A stretch of DNA of 64,000 bases from Notolepis coatsorum (taxonomy: Eukaryota; Chordata; Actinopteri; Aulopiformes; Paralepididae), in assembly GCA_963971535.1 (NCBI GenBank), contig OZ020590.1, positions 150,620,918 to 150,684,917 of the forward strand, written 5' to 3'. The notes under the pieces are model-generated. The model was not told the origin of the DNA. It was given only the letters and a program-made list of their open reading frames with translations, and did not search any database. How positions within the stretch are numbered: the stretch's first letter is position 1; every line of letters starts with the position of its first letter. This document shows, one piece after another, positions 35,635-50,159 of this stretch. A program made the position numbers and the translations under genes.

Positions 35635-36217
35635 TAGTGCTGTCAGGCGATTAATTTTTTTTATCTAATTAATTACAGGATTTGTAATTAATTAATCTAA
35701 TTAATCGCATTTTAATCGCATAACCATTTTATGCCTGATATTCTATATTCTATAATCATATTTCAAATTGCATGTGTCCGGATGGCAGAATTCAGTACTG
35801 TATCTACAAAACCTTCGGTTTAATCATCTTCCATCTATTTGCTTCGATTTTTCAGGTCTGATCAATTTGAGCATGGTGTTATTCACAGTCAAAGATAAAA
35901 AATGTTTTATTGATATTCTCATTTGGTTCATTACAATTTACTCAAGCCTAGTAACTCTCAGTATTTCTGACACTGAGAATACATTCCCTGAGATCCATAG
36001 ATGTCCCTAGAATCAGATACCAAGAACATGCAAGTGGACCATATAAAAAAAAGTCTGTAAATGTGTATTCTACGTTCTTATGGAATGAATGAGATAAAAA
36101 AAAAATTGATTTAAAAAAAATAAAAATAATTGTAATAAATGTTGAGTACATTTTCATAACGCGATAATTTGCTGTGTAATTAATTAATCTAATTAACGCG
36201 ATAAACTGACAGCCCTA
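35635..36217. mobile_element. hAT MITE (TAGTGCTGTCAGGCGATTAA)
   Basis: The perfect 8-bp duplication GTTTATAG lies at 35,627-35,634 and 36,218-36,225. The ends TAGTGCTGTCAGGCGATTAA and ...ACGCGATAAACTGACAGCCCTA are inverted. The interior includes a piece of the AT-rich dispersed family also at 2925-3900. Confidence 0.8.
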
Positions 36218-36358
36218 GTTTATAGGTCTCACCCTCTGGCCTCTGAAGTTGCTAATGTCTTTTTTATTTGGGCCTCACAGGGTTAAAAGTACCCTGTGAG
36301 ACCCACGGTTGCAAAATTACAAAATCACTTTTAGCCATTTAAAAAAAGAATATTTATA

Positions 36359-36835
36359 GGGCGGTCAGGTGGCGTAGCGGAGATTGCGCTCGTCACCAAC
36401 GCAGGAGATGCTGGGTTCGAGCCCAGCTCTCGGCGTTGCTACCAGCTTGGCTGGTCGTTCATACTAATACAATTGGCAGTATTAGGGGGTGGGAAGCTGG
36501 TGGGTGGGAATCTGGCGTTGTGGACAACGACGCCTACAGGTCAGGTCTCGGCGCTTGCTCAGCGGGGGCAGGACTTGGTGGAGATAGCGTGCCCTCCCAC
36601 GCGTTACACTTCACCAATGAGAGTCCTCGCTGCCAAGTGAAAAGACGTCACTGGCAGTCGCCACACATATCGGAGGAAGCGCGCGGTCGGCTTCGGGACG
36701 CCCTTGTACCGACGAGTAGGAGAACATGCATGCATACAGCAGCCAGGTAGGGGAGGGGGGGAATTGGCACGGCAACTAAATTGGGACGGGGAGAAAAACA
36801 GAAAATTGGAGAAAGAGAAATAAAAAAATAAAAAT
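36359..36835 (+). mobile_element. tRNA-headed SINE
   Basis: The head GGGCGGTCAGGTGGCGTAGC (A-box region) and GGGTTCGAGCCC (B-box) are tRNA-like. A body of about 300 bp and an A-rich tail with TAAAAATTTAAAA follow. Same family as 24,066, 55,243 and 62,267. The cloverleaf is not maintained, so it is not a tRNA gene. Confidence 0.8.
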
Positions 36836-36979
36836 TTAAAAAAATAATGTTTATTTAAAAAATGTTAAGCACATGTAGGCCTATAGTCAATTGGTCCTGT
36901 TGTTCAGCCTCACAATGCTATTTGATAGTAAATGTGTTTATATGTCCCACCCTCTGGCCTCTGAAGTAACCTCTTAAGC

Positions 36980-37700
36980 CAGAGATATACAGTAAAAGTG
37001 TATATTTTCAGCATTACGTTTGTTCACCAATTATTTTAACTGTTATTAGTGAAATATAAGATTATAGAAATCTCAGGGCATTGAGTCGGAAACCGGCGCA
37101 TATTGACAGGAGGAAGTGGCACAGCCAAAAGTGAGTGTAGTCTTTTGAAGGAAGAGACTCAGGGCTTTCAAATTTCGAAAAACTACCCTACCCAGCTCAC
37201 ACCAGCCCCTGTCAATCATCTGACTTCTGGATTAACTTTTTTATTTCTCTTATTTTTTGGGATTATCTCCCACAAACCTGAACGTTATTGCCATAAAACT
37301 GAACGCAGTTAGTTTCTCTACCTTTCTGTGAACGTCTTGCAAAAAACGGTGTTGCAATACGATGAAAAATGGTGGAGAAATTTACATTATAAAAAAGATG
37401 GCAGAATTCAGTACTGTATCTACAAAACCTTCTGTTTAATAATCTTCCCTTTATTCATTTGCTTAGATTTTTCAGGTCTGGTCAATTTTAGCATGGTGTT
37501 ATTCACAGTCGAAGATACAAAAAAATTAAATAGAATTGATATTCTCCTTTGGTTCATTACAATTTACTCAAGCCTAGTAACAGACACACTATTTCTGACA
37601 CTGATCTATTATGTCCCTAGATTCCAAGAACATGCCAATGGACCATTTAAAAAAAGAGTTAAATGTTTATTCTATGTCATTATGGAATGAGTGACATAAA
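36980..37700. repeat. Unclassified AT-rich interspersed repeat, another copy
   Basis: The sequence from GTGTATATTTTCAGCATTAC (37,000) through ATTTTTCAGGTCTGGTC (37,467) parallels 2925-3860 and 35,770-36,040. The open frame at 37,328-37,690 is not conserved among copies. Confidence 0.6.
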
Positions 37701-37719
37701 AAAAAAAGTAAAAAAAAAA

Positions 37720-37750
<31 letters not shown>

Positions 37751-37820
37751 GATGGAAGAGCCGCACATTGACGGGCAAAGAGCCACATGCGGCTCGCGAG
37801 CCGCGGGTTGGCCACCCCTG

Positions 37821-37978
37821 TTCTAGACCATTTGTGATGTCACAGTATGATGTCATAATCAAACATTCTACAACATTTGTGATGTCACAGAATGATGTCA
37901 TAATCAAACATTCTAGAACATTTGTGATGTCACAGTATGATGTCATAACCAAACATTCTAGAACATTTGTGTATCTAT
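37821..37978. repeat. 45-bp minisatellite in front of SRP54 copy B
   Basis: About 3.3 units of the TTCTAGAA...TGATGTCA repeat lie between the nested hAT and the SRP54 leader. Two units have single-base changes (TTCTAGAC and TTCTACAA). Confidence 0.85.
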
Positions 37979-37995
37979 AACAATTCTCTCAGAAG

Positions 37996-39756
<1,761 letters not shown>

Positions 39757-40620
39757 ACACAGTCGCACACAAGACACACACGCATACACACACTAACCAG
39801 CCTTATTACGTGCTACATGCACATGTCGTTCTATTGGATTCTATTATATATTACTATTGTATTATGCACATCGTTGCGGGCAAGACCCCCCGCATTTCAT
39901 TGTATACTTGTATGCCGTGACAAATAAAACTCTTGACTTGACTTGACTTGACTTGACTTGCTACAAAGGATGGAGATCCACCTGTTTTTAGAAATAAATT
40001 AGGTGAAAGGGTTGGAAATAAATGGTGAAAAGTGGAGAAAAGGTATAGAAGATGGAGGAGTAGAGAGGAGAAGGTAAGAGGAGTGTTTTAAATTAGAAGA
40101 GGATGAATCTCATCGCAGTTTTTTTCTTTTCTCCGTTCCTCACATCCTTTCTCTTGTCCTCTTCAAAAGAAAGGAAGACAGGGTTTAAAGGTCAGCCCAG
40201 ACCTCCGTCGCAGCTTGTGTGTGGACTGAATATAAAGACTTTTAACCTGAAGGAAGAGATGAGGTCGCTGAGCAGTTCGTTTTTTTTTTGGCCTTGGTAA
40301 TATAATTCTTTAACTTCCTTGTGTATTTGATTGTTGATTTATTTTTTTGTTTGTTATATTTTGAAAACTTTAACTTTTTTGAATTTGTTTTTTGAATTAG
40401 GGGTAGGTTGCTCTATAAGCCTTCGGCTTCAAACCTATCCTTTTCGTTTGTTTATTTGTGAAAATGTTCGACATTTTTTTTGTTTGTTTATTTATTTGTA
40501 AACATTCGAAATAAAATAATTTATTCATTCATTCATTCTATGCAGAGGCTTATTTTCTTGTCTGGATTCAGAGATCTGTGATTTTACACTAATCGTAGAG
40601 GAGGAGAGCGAGAGAGGGGG
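39757..40620. other. SRP54-B 3' region disrupted by retroposon tails
   Basis: Relative to copy A, two blocks are inserted. One follows TTCTATT (39,834) and contains a LINE-type tail ending in CTTGA repeats (39,931-39,960) plus unique DNA. The other follows CTTCCTTGTGTAT (40,327) and carries a tail of the AGGGGTAGGTTGCTCTATAA type ending in (ATTC)n at about 40,540. Copy-A-like 3' UTR resumes at 40,543 (TGCAGAGGCTTATTTTC) and ends near 40,610. Confidence 0.6.
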
Positions 40621-40827
40621 AGAGAGAGAGACGGGAATAGTGAAATCATGGCGCTTGGTTTCTGATTTTGACGAGGTTGCAACGGATAATGAACGTACTA
40701 CTCACAAGTAAGCAACTTTAACCAGTAGAGTGGACCGTCGGCCCTCATATTAGTAAGAAAACTCTGTTCCAAGAGGAAAAAGGGATCAACACGAACTACT
40801 GGAGCGCTGAAAGAAAGATAACAACAA

Positions 40828-42640
40828 ATGTCGGAGCCTAGGAAGGTTAAAATGACACAAAAGGCCTATGAGGAAAATGTCCGTCATGCCATCCATAGGA
40901 GGAGAGCTAAGCTATGTCAGCTAACTGGTCACATGAAACAGATGAATCAATTAATGGATGAGGACGACGACGCTAACTTGGAAGTTGTACAGACAAAATT
41001 GGTAGAATTCAACAAGCTATTTGGAGATTTCTGTGAGCTTAATACTTCAGTCCAGGCGTTACTAAGCGAAAACATAAGCAAGACATCAGAAGAGGAGATG
41101 AAGACAGATCAGGATTGATGGTTCATGCCGAAGGCTGACACATTTTACAACTTCACAGTAAAGGCTGACACATGGATGAAAGAGGTGCATCAGCATATAG
41201 CAGAGTCTAGGAAGCACCAAGATGAGGTCGGGCCTGAAGACCGTGCATCCGTCGTCTTAAAAAAGAAAGGGTCTAGAGCACCATCCACTACAATTTCCAG
41301 AACATCATCTGCAAGCGTGCGTCTGAAAGTTGAATTAGAGAGGGCTGAGTTGCTAGCCCAGGCTTCCGCTCTAAAACAAAAACGACAACTCGATGAACAG
41401 GAGTTACAGGTCCGGACTGCTTTAGCTGCCTCAGAGGTTAAGTGCAGGGTACTTGAAGAGTACGAGGTCCAGCGATCCTCATCCAGAGTGTCCAGTAGGG
41501 ATGGAATAAACTCTTACATAGAGAAAAAGAAGCCCTTCGAATCACAAGCTCACGAGCAGGCTACGCCTACTCCCTAGGCCGTAGCGATGAATAGAGAACC
41601 TGCTTACAGTAGCAGCTCCAGAGCACCTGGCGGTGCTACACAGAAAAAACAAGAGTCTTCACAACAAGAGTCCACACGAGCCATCGTGGATTTCCTAGTG
41701 AAGCAACAAAACCTTGCTACTCTGCCCCCTCAACAGATTCCTATATTCAAGGGAGACCCTATGGAGTACAGGCTATTCATCAGGGCCTTTGAACACGGAG
41801 TGGAGGACAAGACAGATAGTAACAGAGACCGGCTGTACTTCATGGAGCAGTACACGGATGGACAGCCAAGAGAGCTGATAAGAAGTTGTCTTCAACTTCG
41901 CTCTGGAACCAGAGCGAGGCTATCACGAGGCAAGGAGGCTCTTGAAAGAACATTTTGGAAATGGATACAAGATCTCAATGGCGTATATAGACAAGGCACT
42001 GAACTGGCCTACTATCAAGTCCGATGACGGAGAGGCGCTCCACTCCTCTGGCCTCTATCTCACTGGATGCCTCAATGCTATGGCTGACGTGGAGTACATG
42101 CAGGAGCTTGACAGCATATCAAATATGCGTGCCATCACAGCCAAGCTTCCGTACAAGCAGAGTGGTGGAGAATCAAAGCCTATGCTCTTCTAGAGAAAGA
42201 TCATCGTAGCGCCAAGTTCAGCGACCTTGCCGACTTTGTCAACCTACAAGCCAAAGAATCCCTACACCCTCTCTTCGGCAACATCACAGATGGAAACAAG
42301 AGATGAGAATGAGAAGACATCCAGAAAGAGCGGCGCTCGGGGAAGCTTCACAACAGCTGCTACAGCAGTCCAGAACCCGGTATACTAAAGCAAGGACCAA
42401 GGGGGATACACTCTGTGCCTTCTCCGACCCTTGCCTCTTCTGCCAAGGAGAACAGCATGCCCTGGAGCAATGCAACAAGATGAAAAAGTATCTTCACAAG
42501 GAGAAGATAGATTTTCTCAAGAGTAAAGGCCTATGTTTCAGCTGTCTAAAACGGGGTCACATGAGCAAGGCCTGCCAAGAAAAGATGAGCTGCCAAGTCT
42601 GCCAGCTTACCCACCCTACAGTTCTACATATTAAGAACAA
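40828..42640 (+). pseudogene. BEL/Pao retrotransposon gag (broken)
   Basis: The frame starts at the ATG at 40,828. It is stopped by TGA at 41,116 and TAG at 41,575, continues in the same frame to about 41,940, and then shifts frame twice. Recognisable parts are a DUF1759-like region typical of BEL/Pao gag (IPIFKGDPMEYRLFIRAFEH; RLYFMEQYTDGQPREL) and a zinc-knuckle region (CFSCLKRGHMSKACQ, 42,535-42,580). Protease, RT and integrase are absent, and sequence after 42,640 is a different repeat. The duplicate in unit 2 has the same stops, so decay preceded the duplication. Confidence 0.85.
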
Positions 42641-42775
42641 ATTGGATTTAGATAAAGTCATTGAACCATCTTATTTGTCATGATAGAACATTCTAGAACA
42701 TTTGTGATATCACAGTATGATGTCATAAGCAAACATTCTAGAACATTTGTGATGTCACAGTATGATGTCATAACC
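42641..42775. repeat. Leader plus 45-bp minisatellite, second occurrence in unit 1
   Basis: ATTGGATTTAGATAAAGTCA leads into about two minisatellite units. The same leader-plus-array occurs at 15,197 and 34,790, upstream of the SRP54 region. Here it directly follows the broken gag. Confidence 0.8.
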
Positions 42776-43834
<1,059 letters not shown>

Positions 43835-43875
43835 ACCAAACATTCTAGAACATTTGTGTATCTATATATATTCAA

Positions 43876-45190
43876 CCGGGAACAGCGAAGGCCTTGCGAT
43901 TGGTGGCCCCGGCCTGTGGGAGGCTATCCAGGGTATTGGGAGGATAGTGATGGAAGTAAATGGAGTGAGAAGGGCGAGGTAGATAGCGATAGGGGTAAGA
44001 ATGGCAAAGGGAAGGAGTCGGGTGGTGACAGAATGGAGTATAGTGGGGAGGAGAGTGAGAAAGAAGAGATTGAGAAGGAGGTGTGGGAAACGGCGGGGAA
44101 GAAGAGGAAGAAGAAGACGGAGAGGAACGACAGCGATGGGGATAGCCAGGTCAAGGGTAAGGGGTCGGGTGAGGGTAGGGGGGAGGAGAGGGGGGGAGAA
44201 GGGTGGAATAGGAAGAAAGTGGGGGACGATAGCTCAAGTGGGCCGGGAGACGAGGGTGCTGGAAATGATGAGGCAAAAGAGGAAGTGATTCATATAGTGG
44301 TCAGGCTTGAGGGGGAGAGGGGAGAGGGGAAAGTAGGTAGGCTCTAGTTGCCCCAACTCATTGCCGAGCAATTAGGAGAGGTAAAGTACGCGAGAGTTTT
44401 GTGGGATGGGAATCTGGCTGTAGGGTGTGGTAGTGAGGGGCAGGTGGAGGTGGCTAGGAAGATGAGGAGCATTGGGGGGGGTGGGTATAAGTAAGGTGGC
44501 GAGAGTAGGGGAGAAGAGGTGTAAGGGGGTGATAGCTGGGGTACCGGTCGAGGTTACAGTAGAGCAGCTGGTGGAAAAGCTAAAGGAGGACGGGCGTAAT
44601 GGCATAGTTAAGAGGGCAGAAAGGATGAAGAGGGGAGCAGAGAGGGCAGTGACGGAGACGGTAGTGATTACGTTTGAGGGTGGGGTTGTTCCTAGGGAGG
44701 TGTTTGTAGGGCGTAGGATGTATAGGGTTAGGGAATTTGTTCAGAATCCTCTTAGGTGCTATAGGTGCCAGGAGTTTGGCCATATAGCTACCACGTGTAG
44801 GAAGGGGCGGAGGTGCGCTAGGTGTGGCGGGGAACATGAATATGGGAAGTGTGGAGAGGGAGTGAAGCCGATGTGCTGTAGTTGTGGTGGGGAGCATAGT
44901 GTAGCGTTTAGGGGGTGTGAGGTGATGAAGAAGGAGGTCGCGGATCGGAGAGTGAGAAGGGAGGGTAAGTTGTCGTATGCTGAGGCGGTTAGCAGGGTAG
45001 GACAGGGCAGCCAAGAAAGGGTGCAGGGGGTTGAAGGAGGGCAGTTGGCAGAGAGGGTAGAGCAGGTGGAAAGAGAGAGGGGAAGGGAGGAGAAATTAGG
45101 TATTGTGGCCTTCGTGGCAGGGGTAGTTACTGGTATGGCAGAGGCTAAGGGTAAAACAGCGATGGTGAAAATGATTGTTAGGATAGCGGT
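43876..45190 (+). pseudogene. I-clade (Nimb-like) LINE ORF1, truncated by the duplication junction
   Basis: A glycine/glutamate/lysine-rich N-terminal part (43,876-44,347) ends in an in-frame TAG. A G-run frameshift lies near 44,473. The next frame (44,472 onward) has a conserved block (VEVTVEQLVEKLKEDG), then PLRCYRCQEFGHIATTC and CARCGGEHEYGKC, three CCHC-type zinc knuckles typical of ORF1 nucleic-acid chaperones of the jockey/I groups. It ends at 45,190, where the tandem copy begins. No ORF2 follows. Strong strand bias (G-rich) differs from neighbours. Confidence 0.8.
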
Positions 45191-45744
45191 TCATTATATT
45201 CAAACTAGCCATAATCTATACATGTTGTTGGTAATGCTTCTGGAGTGCGAATCTACAATAGATATATATCCAACTATTGAGGTCCCGTTGAGAGCCGAGC
45301 TTAAACACATACATATATACAAATAATAAACCCCTAATACCCCCTCCCTCCGAGAGTCGTACAGGACTGTGTTCCATAGACACATCCTACGCATATGACT
45401 CCCTCCCTTAAACCACCGGGTTGCCCAAAATGAGCTTTCTAACCCTAATCTACCTATGCTAATTGCCATAGGATCTAAAACTTTCATTCTAATTTAATAG
45501 AATGTCACTTTTGGTCTTGCGCCTTCCCATTAATGTAATAAAATAATGTGTAAAATGAAAAATATACCTCAATTGATATATTTATTTGAACCTTCTACTA
45601 ACTTATGTTGGAACCATCAGAAAAAGAAAAAGAGATAAGAAAAATACTAACCAAAAAAAATAATAATAAGTAATAAAATAAATGTTTAGAACTAAATTAT
45701 GTAAATCCCTGAAGCATTGGAGTAATTGCTTAAAATATTAGAAT

Positions 45745-46275
45745 AACATTTACATTTACATTTAGTCATTTAGCTGACGCTTTTATCCAAAGCGACTTAC
45801 AAGTTCTGTACGATAAGACAGAATAACCTTGCCATGTTTATACCTTTAGATGAGGATGATGTTTTTAAAACCTTATTGAACTTCCATCTCTGGTTCATAT
45901 GCATACATACCGGCTGTTAATGTTACAGGCCTTCCTTGTATGAGTGCAGTGTATTCTAGAAAGTTGTAGAATACCCTTGTAAATTTGTAAACACTGATGT
46001 ATGTTCCAGAATGTTCTTCCTGTCCAGGAGTTATGACCTTCTAGGGTTTTCCAGTATTTTCCCTTGTGTCCCTGAGTAGTCGAGAGAAGAGTCCAGAATA
46101 TTCCAGAATGTTCCCAATGTTATTGTTGGATTATTGCCTCCTCAGAAACCAGAAGTCTATAAATATAGTGCCTATCGTTCCGTATTAAACACTTTGTGCC
46201 TCAGTGTTGCCTACAGGCATATCTGCGGTTGCTTTTGTAGTTGAGCCATGGCAAATTTATTCTAATAAAAGTAAT
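45745..46275. mobile_element. Retroposon-like insertion, unit 2 copy
   Basis: Duplicate of 32,543-33,065 with a small indel in the ATGTAA tail. The heat-shock-element cluster is kept unchanged. Confidence 0.5.
46003..46168 (+). promoter_or_regulatory. Heat-shock-element cluster with TATA box, unit 2
   Basis: Three-pentamer site at 46,003-46,017, four-pentamer site at 46,096-46,113, and CTATAAATATAG at 46,157-46,168. All are identical to unit 1 in the core bases. Confidence 0.5.
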
Positions 46276-46325
46276 AAAAAGTGATAAAAAGAGAGAGATG
46301 AGTAGGCTTGTCTTCTGATACGGGC

Positions 46326-47441
46326 CTATGGTGCGACCGGCCCCCGGGGGCCGATATCAAGTTGCCTCATGTATTCCTCTGCGACTTTAGGCGAGCGTAA
46401 CCCGAATCTTTTACCATCTTCACCCAAGATGGAGAGAAAGGCAGGGTAACGAAGGCTGGGCTTAAGATTTTTCTTGTATAGCCTCTGCAGCACCTCTTTG
46501 TAGGGGACACGTAGGGCAATGGCTTCCCTGCATAGATCCTCGTAGAAAGACACTGGTTTGTCATTATATTTCAGTTTCCCCCATTGCTTGCGTGCCCCTC
46601 TGATGATCGCATCTCTTATTTCTGTCTTGCGCAGAGTAGCAATGATAACCCTCGTCCCGTTGCCTTTGAGGTCCCGTGTACCGATCCTATAACACTGGTC
46701 CACTAACGGCGCTGTGGAGAGGATCTGTTTACCTAGAATTCCAGCTAACACTGTTGGAAATGTGTCTTCTGTGCAATTGACTGATTCATCCAATCCCACA
46801 ATACGGATATTATATCTACGGTAGTAACGTTCGGTCTCGAGCCGCCTCTCCATTGCTTCCTCTTCGATGTCTTGTATTTTCTTCCGAAGCGCTTTTTCCA
46901 CCTGTTTTATCTCCGCCGCTAGCTCTGTGAATCCATCGTGTACAGTCTTCATGTTCACCTCGACTTTCAATTTGATATCGAGCACCGTGTTCTCCACTGC
47001 AGTAATACGCCCAGCCTGTTCTGCGGCCGCTATTTTAACCTCTTCGAATTTAGCATTGATGTGTAATTTGAAGTCGTCGATGTGTAATTTGAAAGCGTCC
47101 ATCTGATCCTTTATCAGGTTAGTCAGAGACTTGAAATCGGGTGTTGTATCTTCCCTGCTTGTATCAGTTGAGGTTGTAGGAGCATTGGTAGTCACGGTAG
47201 AACGCTCTCACGGAGTTCGTCCCCGCCGTTACCGTTATATCATCGTCTGCTGTCACCCTCTCGGGGCAAGTCGTCGTCGGGTCCGGTATATTATCAGCTA
47301 CTGTCTCCCCAACGGGCAAGTCAACAACGGTGCTGATGCATTGGCGGCTGCTGTATCCCTCGATGAGCGTGTCACAACTTGCGCCATTGTACTGTCTCCT
47401 CCGAGTTTCTTTCCAGTCTCTTTCTTTTCCTTAGGTCCCAT
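46326..47441 (-). pseudogene. L1/Tx1-like LINE ORF1, unit 2 copy
   Basis: Duplicate of 33,113-34,229 with a few replacements (for example KVEVNMKT for KVEENKKT) and a one-base G-run difference near 47,315. The matching ORF2 is reduced to its first few codons by the duplication junction at 45,191. Confidence 0.75.
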
Positions 47442-48356
47442 GTTGAGTCTTTATTTCTTTTGATATAGTTAGTAGAAGGTCTTATTTAATATATACGATG
47501 AGGTTTAAACTCATTAGTGTTGTACAAATAAGGTTTTTAAGCTAAATTAACGTTGACGGGAGCGGAGCTTTGACCAAACGTGTCCGCTACATGTTGTTGT
47601 CAAACCGGAAGTCCTGTATATTGTGTATTTATACTTTGTGTAGTGTTAAGTATTAAGTATATTGTGTTTTGTTTATTTGTTTTCTCTTTTTCCACTTTTG
47701 TTAGATATAGTAAGTATAGGGTATTTTGTTTTACGTTACTTTCACTTTTCACATTTATTTGTAAAACTATATCACCTCTGCACTTTTGGGAGGCGGGAAA
47801 TAAACACCCACCAACGAGATCTTTCTGACTACGCCTGTTTATGAGAGAATCAAAGGAGTTCGAGAGAGGACCCCGTCACATTCTGGTTGCTGTGCTGAGG
47901 GGTGTAGAGCAGCCAAAGCTATATATTTAGGTTATTGTATTATATGAATGTTTATATGTTTATTTTTATAACCTTACATTGAAACGACATTAGGAATATT
48001 GATTGGATTTAGATAAAGTCATTGAATTGTCTTATTTGTCATAATAGAACATTCTAGAACAGGGGTGGCCAACCAGTCAGAGACTAATGCCCGCTCTTAA
48101 CTGGGAGATATTTTGCATCTTATAAGTTCCTTGCAAGCCACACTGTGCGACACAAATTGAATAATCTTGGGTACGACCATCAATCTGATGCATGTACACT
48201 GTGCGATGAGAGTCGTAGGCTACGACGCAGACTACGTAGCGTCATAATAAAGCGTAGCATCATCATAAAGCGTTATCCTGTGTGTCATCAGTGTGCGTCA
48301 ACCTGACGAGTTGTAAACAAGACGGTCGTGATACGAAGAAGAAGCAGACTGTGAAC

Positions 48357-50159
48357 ATGCCAATGTCCAGGAAGCGAACACTTGCCATAGTGGCTTTTAT
48401 GTGCCTAGAGAGGCCGGCTATATTTAAAAAAAAGAGAAAGAGAACAAAGTCGTGGCTAGGGAAAAGAGGCCAACTGGGAATGCCAGTCCTGCAAATGGAA
48501 CTTGAGGTAAGTAACGTTATTAACGTCAGCATGCTAACGCTACATGTGTCGTAGCCTCCTAATGAATGTTGAGCTTGTTATCACTGCTAGCTTGTGTTGT
48601 TCCCAATGCACTCATTAATGTCTGCCTGTTGTACTTCTAGATACTAACGTCAGCATGCTAACGCTACATGTGTCGTACCCTCCTAATGAATGTTGAGCTT
48701 GTTTACCTCACTGCTAGCTTGTGTTGTTCTCAATGCACCCATTAAAGTCTGCCTGTTGTACTTCTAGACAGATGATCGAAGTGGATTCAGAAGTCTACTC
48801 CGCATGGATGTGGAACAGTTCGATCATCTGCTACAGCTGGTGGCTCCTTATATCTCCAAAGCAGACACCCAGATGAGGAGAGCGATCACTGCCAGAGAGA
48901 GACTGTCCATCACACTGCGATACTTAGCAACAGGTAATAATCAGGGGTTGTAGTGGAGGGTAAACCCAAGTGAACTCAGGCTACAGTGTATCCGCGGTGA
49001 CCAGAATGTAACTATAGAATGTGTCAGTCTAATAGTTCTGATATGCTGCAGTTTGGCACATTTATTTGTCGACGCGCATACATAAATGATATTCTACAAT
49101 CATTCTCCATGCTGACAGGAGAGTCGTTCACTTCCCTGAGCTTCCAGTACCGTATTGGACAGAGCACTGTTGGTGTGATTGTCAAGGAGACATGCAAGGT
49201 GTTGCACCAGGTCCTGAAGAAGGATCACCTGACGGTAAGATCCATTTAGAAGCAGCTAGAATGTAACATATGGGACAATCATACCTAGATCAGATAAATA
49301 TTGATAGATTCATGTCACTGTTCTGATGCAGTCTGTCTGTCTGTTTGTGTAGACACCGACTACAGAGGCTGAGTGGAGAGCAGTGGCCAGTGGCTTCCAG
49401 GAGAATTGGCAATTCCCTCACTGTCTCGGAGCCATAGATGGAAAACACATCACCATCCGCCCACCAGGCAACAGTGGGAGCACCTTCAGGAACTACAAGT
49501 CTCGTTTCTCTGTGGTCCTGATGGCTGTTGTAGACGCCAATTATCGTTTCCTCTATGCGAATATTGGAACCCAGGGCAGAGTGTCTGATGGAGGTGTTTA
49601 TGCCCACTGTGACCTGAAAAAGGCATTGGACAGCAACCAGTTAAATGTCCCGCCAGCCCAAAGTCTGCCAGGTACAGATGTAGTCACCCCTTTCATGTTC
49701 ATTGCAGACGAGGCTTTTCCGCTCCACACACACCTGATGAAGCCATACCCCTTCAGACAGCTTGACCATGACCAGCGTGTCTACAACTACAGACTGTCAA
49801 GAGCGAGGCGTGTTGTAGAGAATGCGTTTGGCATACTTGCCAACAAATGGCGAGTCTTTCTCACCATCATTCCCCTAGAACCAGATACAGTGTCCCAGAT
49901 AACCCTGGCTGCTCTCTCCCTGCACAACTACCTACGAGCCCAGGCCACAGACACCTACATCCCCCCTGCTCTGGTCGACACGGAGGATGAGGACCACCAC
50001 ATCATCCCTGGGAGCTGGCGCAGTGATGCCGCCCTGGCATCAGTGCCTGCTAGCAGGGATCGGAATGCCAACAGAACTGCAAAGGAGCAGCGCGACACAC
50101 TGAAACAATACTTTGTCTCACCATCAGGTTCTGTGCATTGGCAGGAAGACATGTTGTAA
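48357..50159 (+). CDS. PIF/Harbinger DDE transposase (HARBI1-like), four exons
   Basis: Predicted exons 48,357-48,506, 48,768-48,933, 49,119-49,234 and 49,353-50,159 join at GT/AG sites with consistent phase into 412 codons ending TAA. Exon 2 encodes FRSLLRMDVEQFDHLLQLV and RRAITARERLSITLRYLATG; exon 3 encodes SLSFQYRIGQSTVGVIVKET. Both are typical N-terminal Harbinger blocks. Exon 4 holds the DDE_Tnp_4 domain: GAIDGKHI (D about 173), FIADEAFP (D about 263), RRVVENAFG (E about 300), and LAALSLHNYLR. The protein would cut and paste the element together with the MADF partner. All catalytic residues are present and there are no stops. The exon 1 start is inferred. Confidence 0.88.

Larger units (their letters stand above)
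34848..37820. mobile_element. Second-family hAT element (CAGGGGTGGCCAACC) nested in the minisatellite
   Basis: The ends CAGGGGTGGCCAACC and GGTTGGCCACCCCTG are perfect inverted repeats. The flanks are TTCTAGAA (34,840-34,847) and TTCTAGAC (37,821-37,828), an 8-bp duplication with one later change; unit 2 keeps TTCTAGAA on both sides. No transposase. The 2.97-kb interior is built mainly from nested elements. Confidence 0.85.

Noticed and set aside
36359-36435. Genuine tRNA gene
   Set aside because: The A- and B-box-like segments belong to a SINE head repeated at 24.9, 36.4, 55.2 and 62.7 kb. No intact cloverleaf, and the body and A-rich tail follow. The same holds for the heads at 12.1 and 13.1 kb.
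37328-37690. 120-codon frame conserved between units
   Set aside because: Conserved only because of the recent tandem duplication. The older family member at 2925-3860 does not keep it open.
40828-42640. Endogenous retrovirus gag
   Set aside because: The DUF1759-like region and the zinc-knuckle arrangement fit BEL/Pao LTR retrotransposons better than vertebrate retroviruses. No env, protease or polymerase is attached.
43856-44347. Host gene encoding a glycine/glutamate-rich protein
   Set aside because: It is the N-terminal part of a LINE ORF1 that continues, after a stop and a frameshift, into CCHC zinc knuckles.
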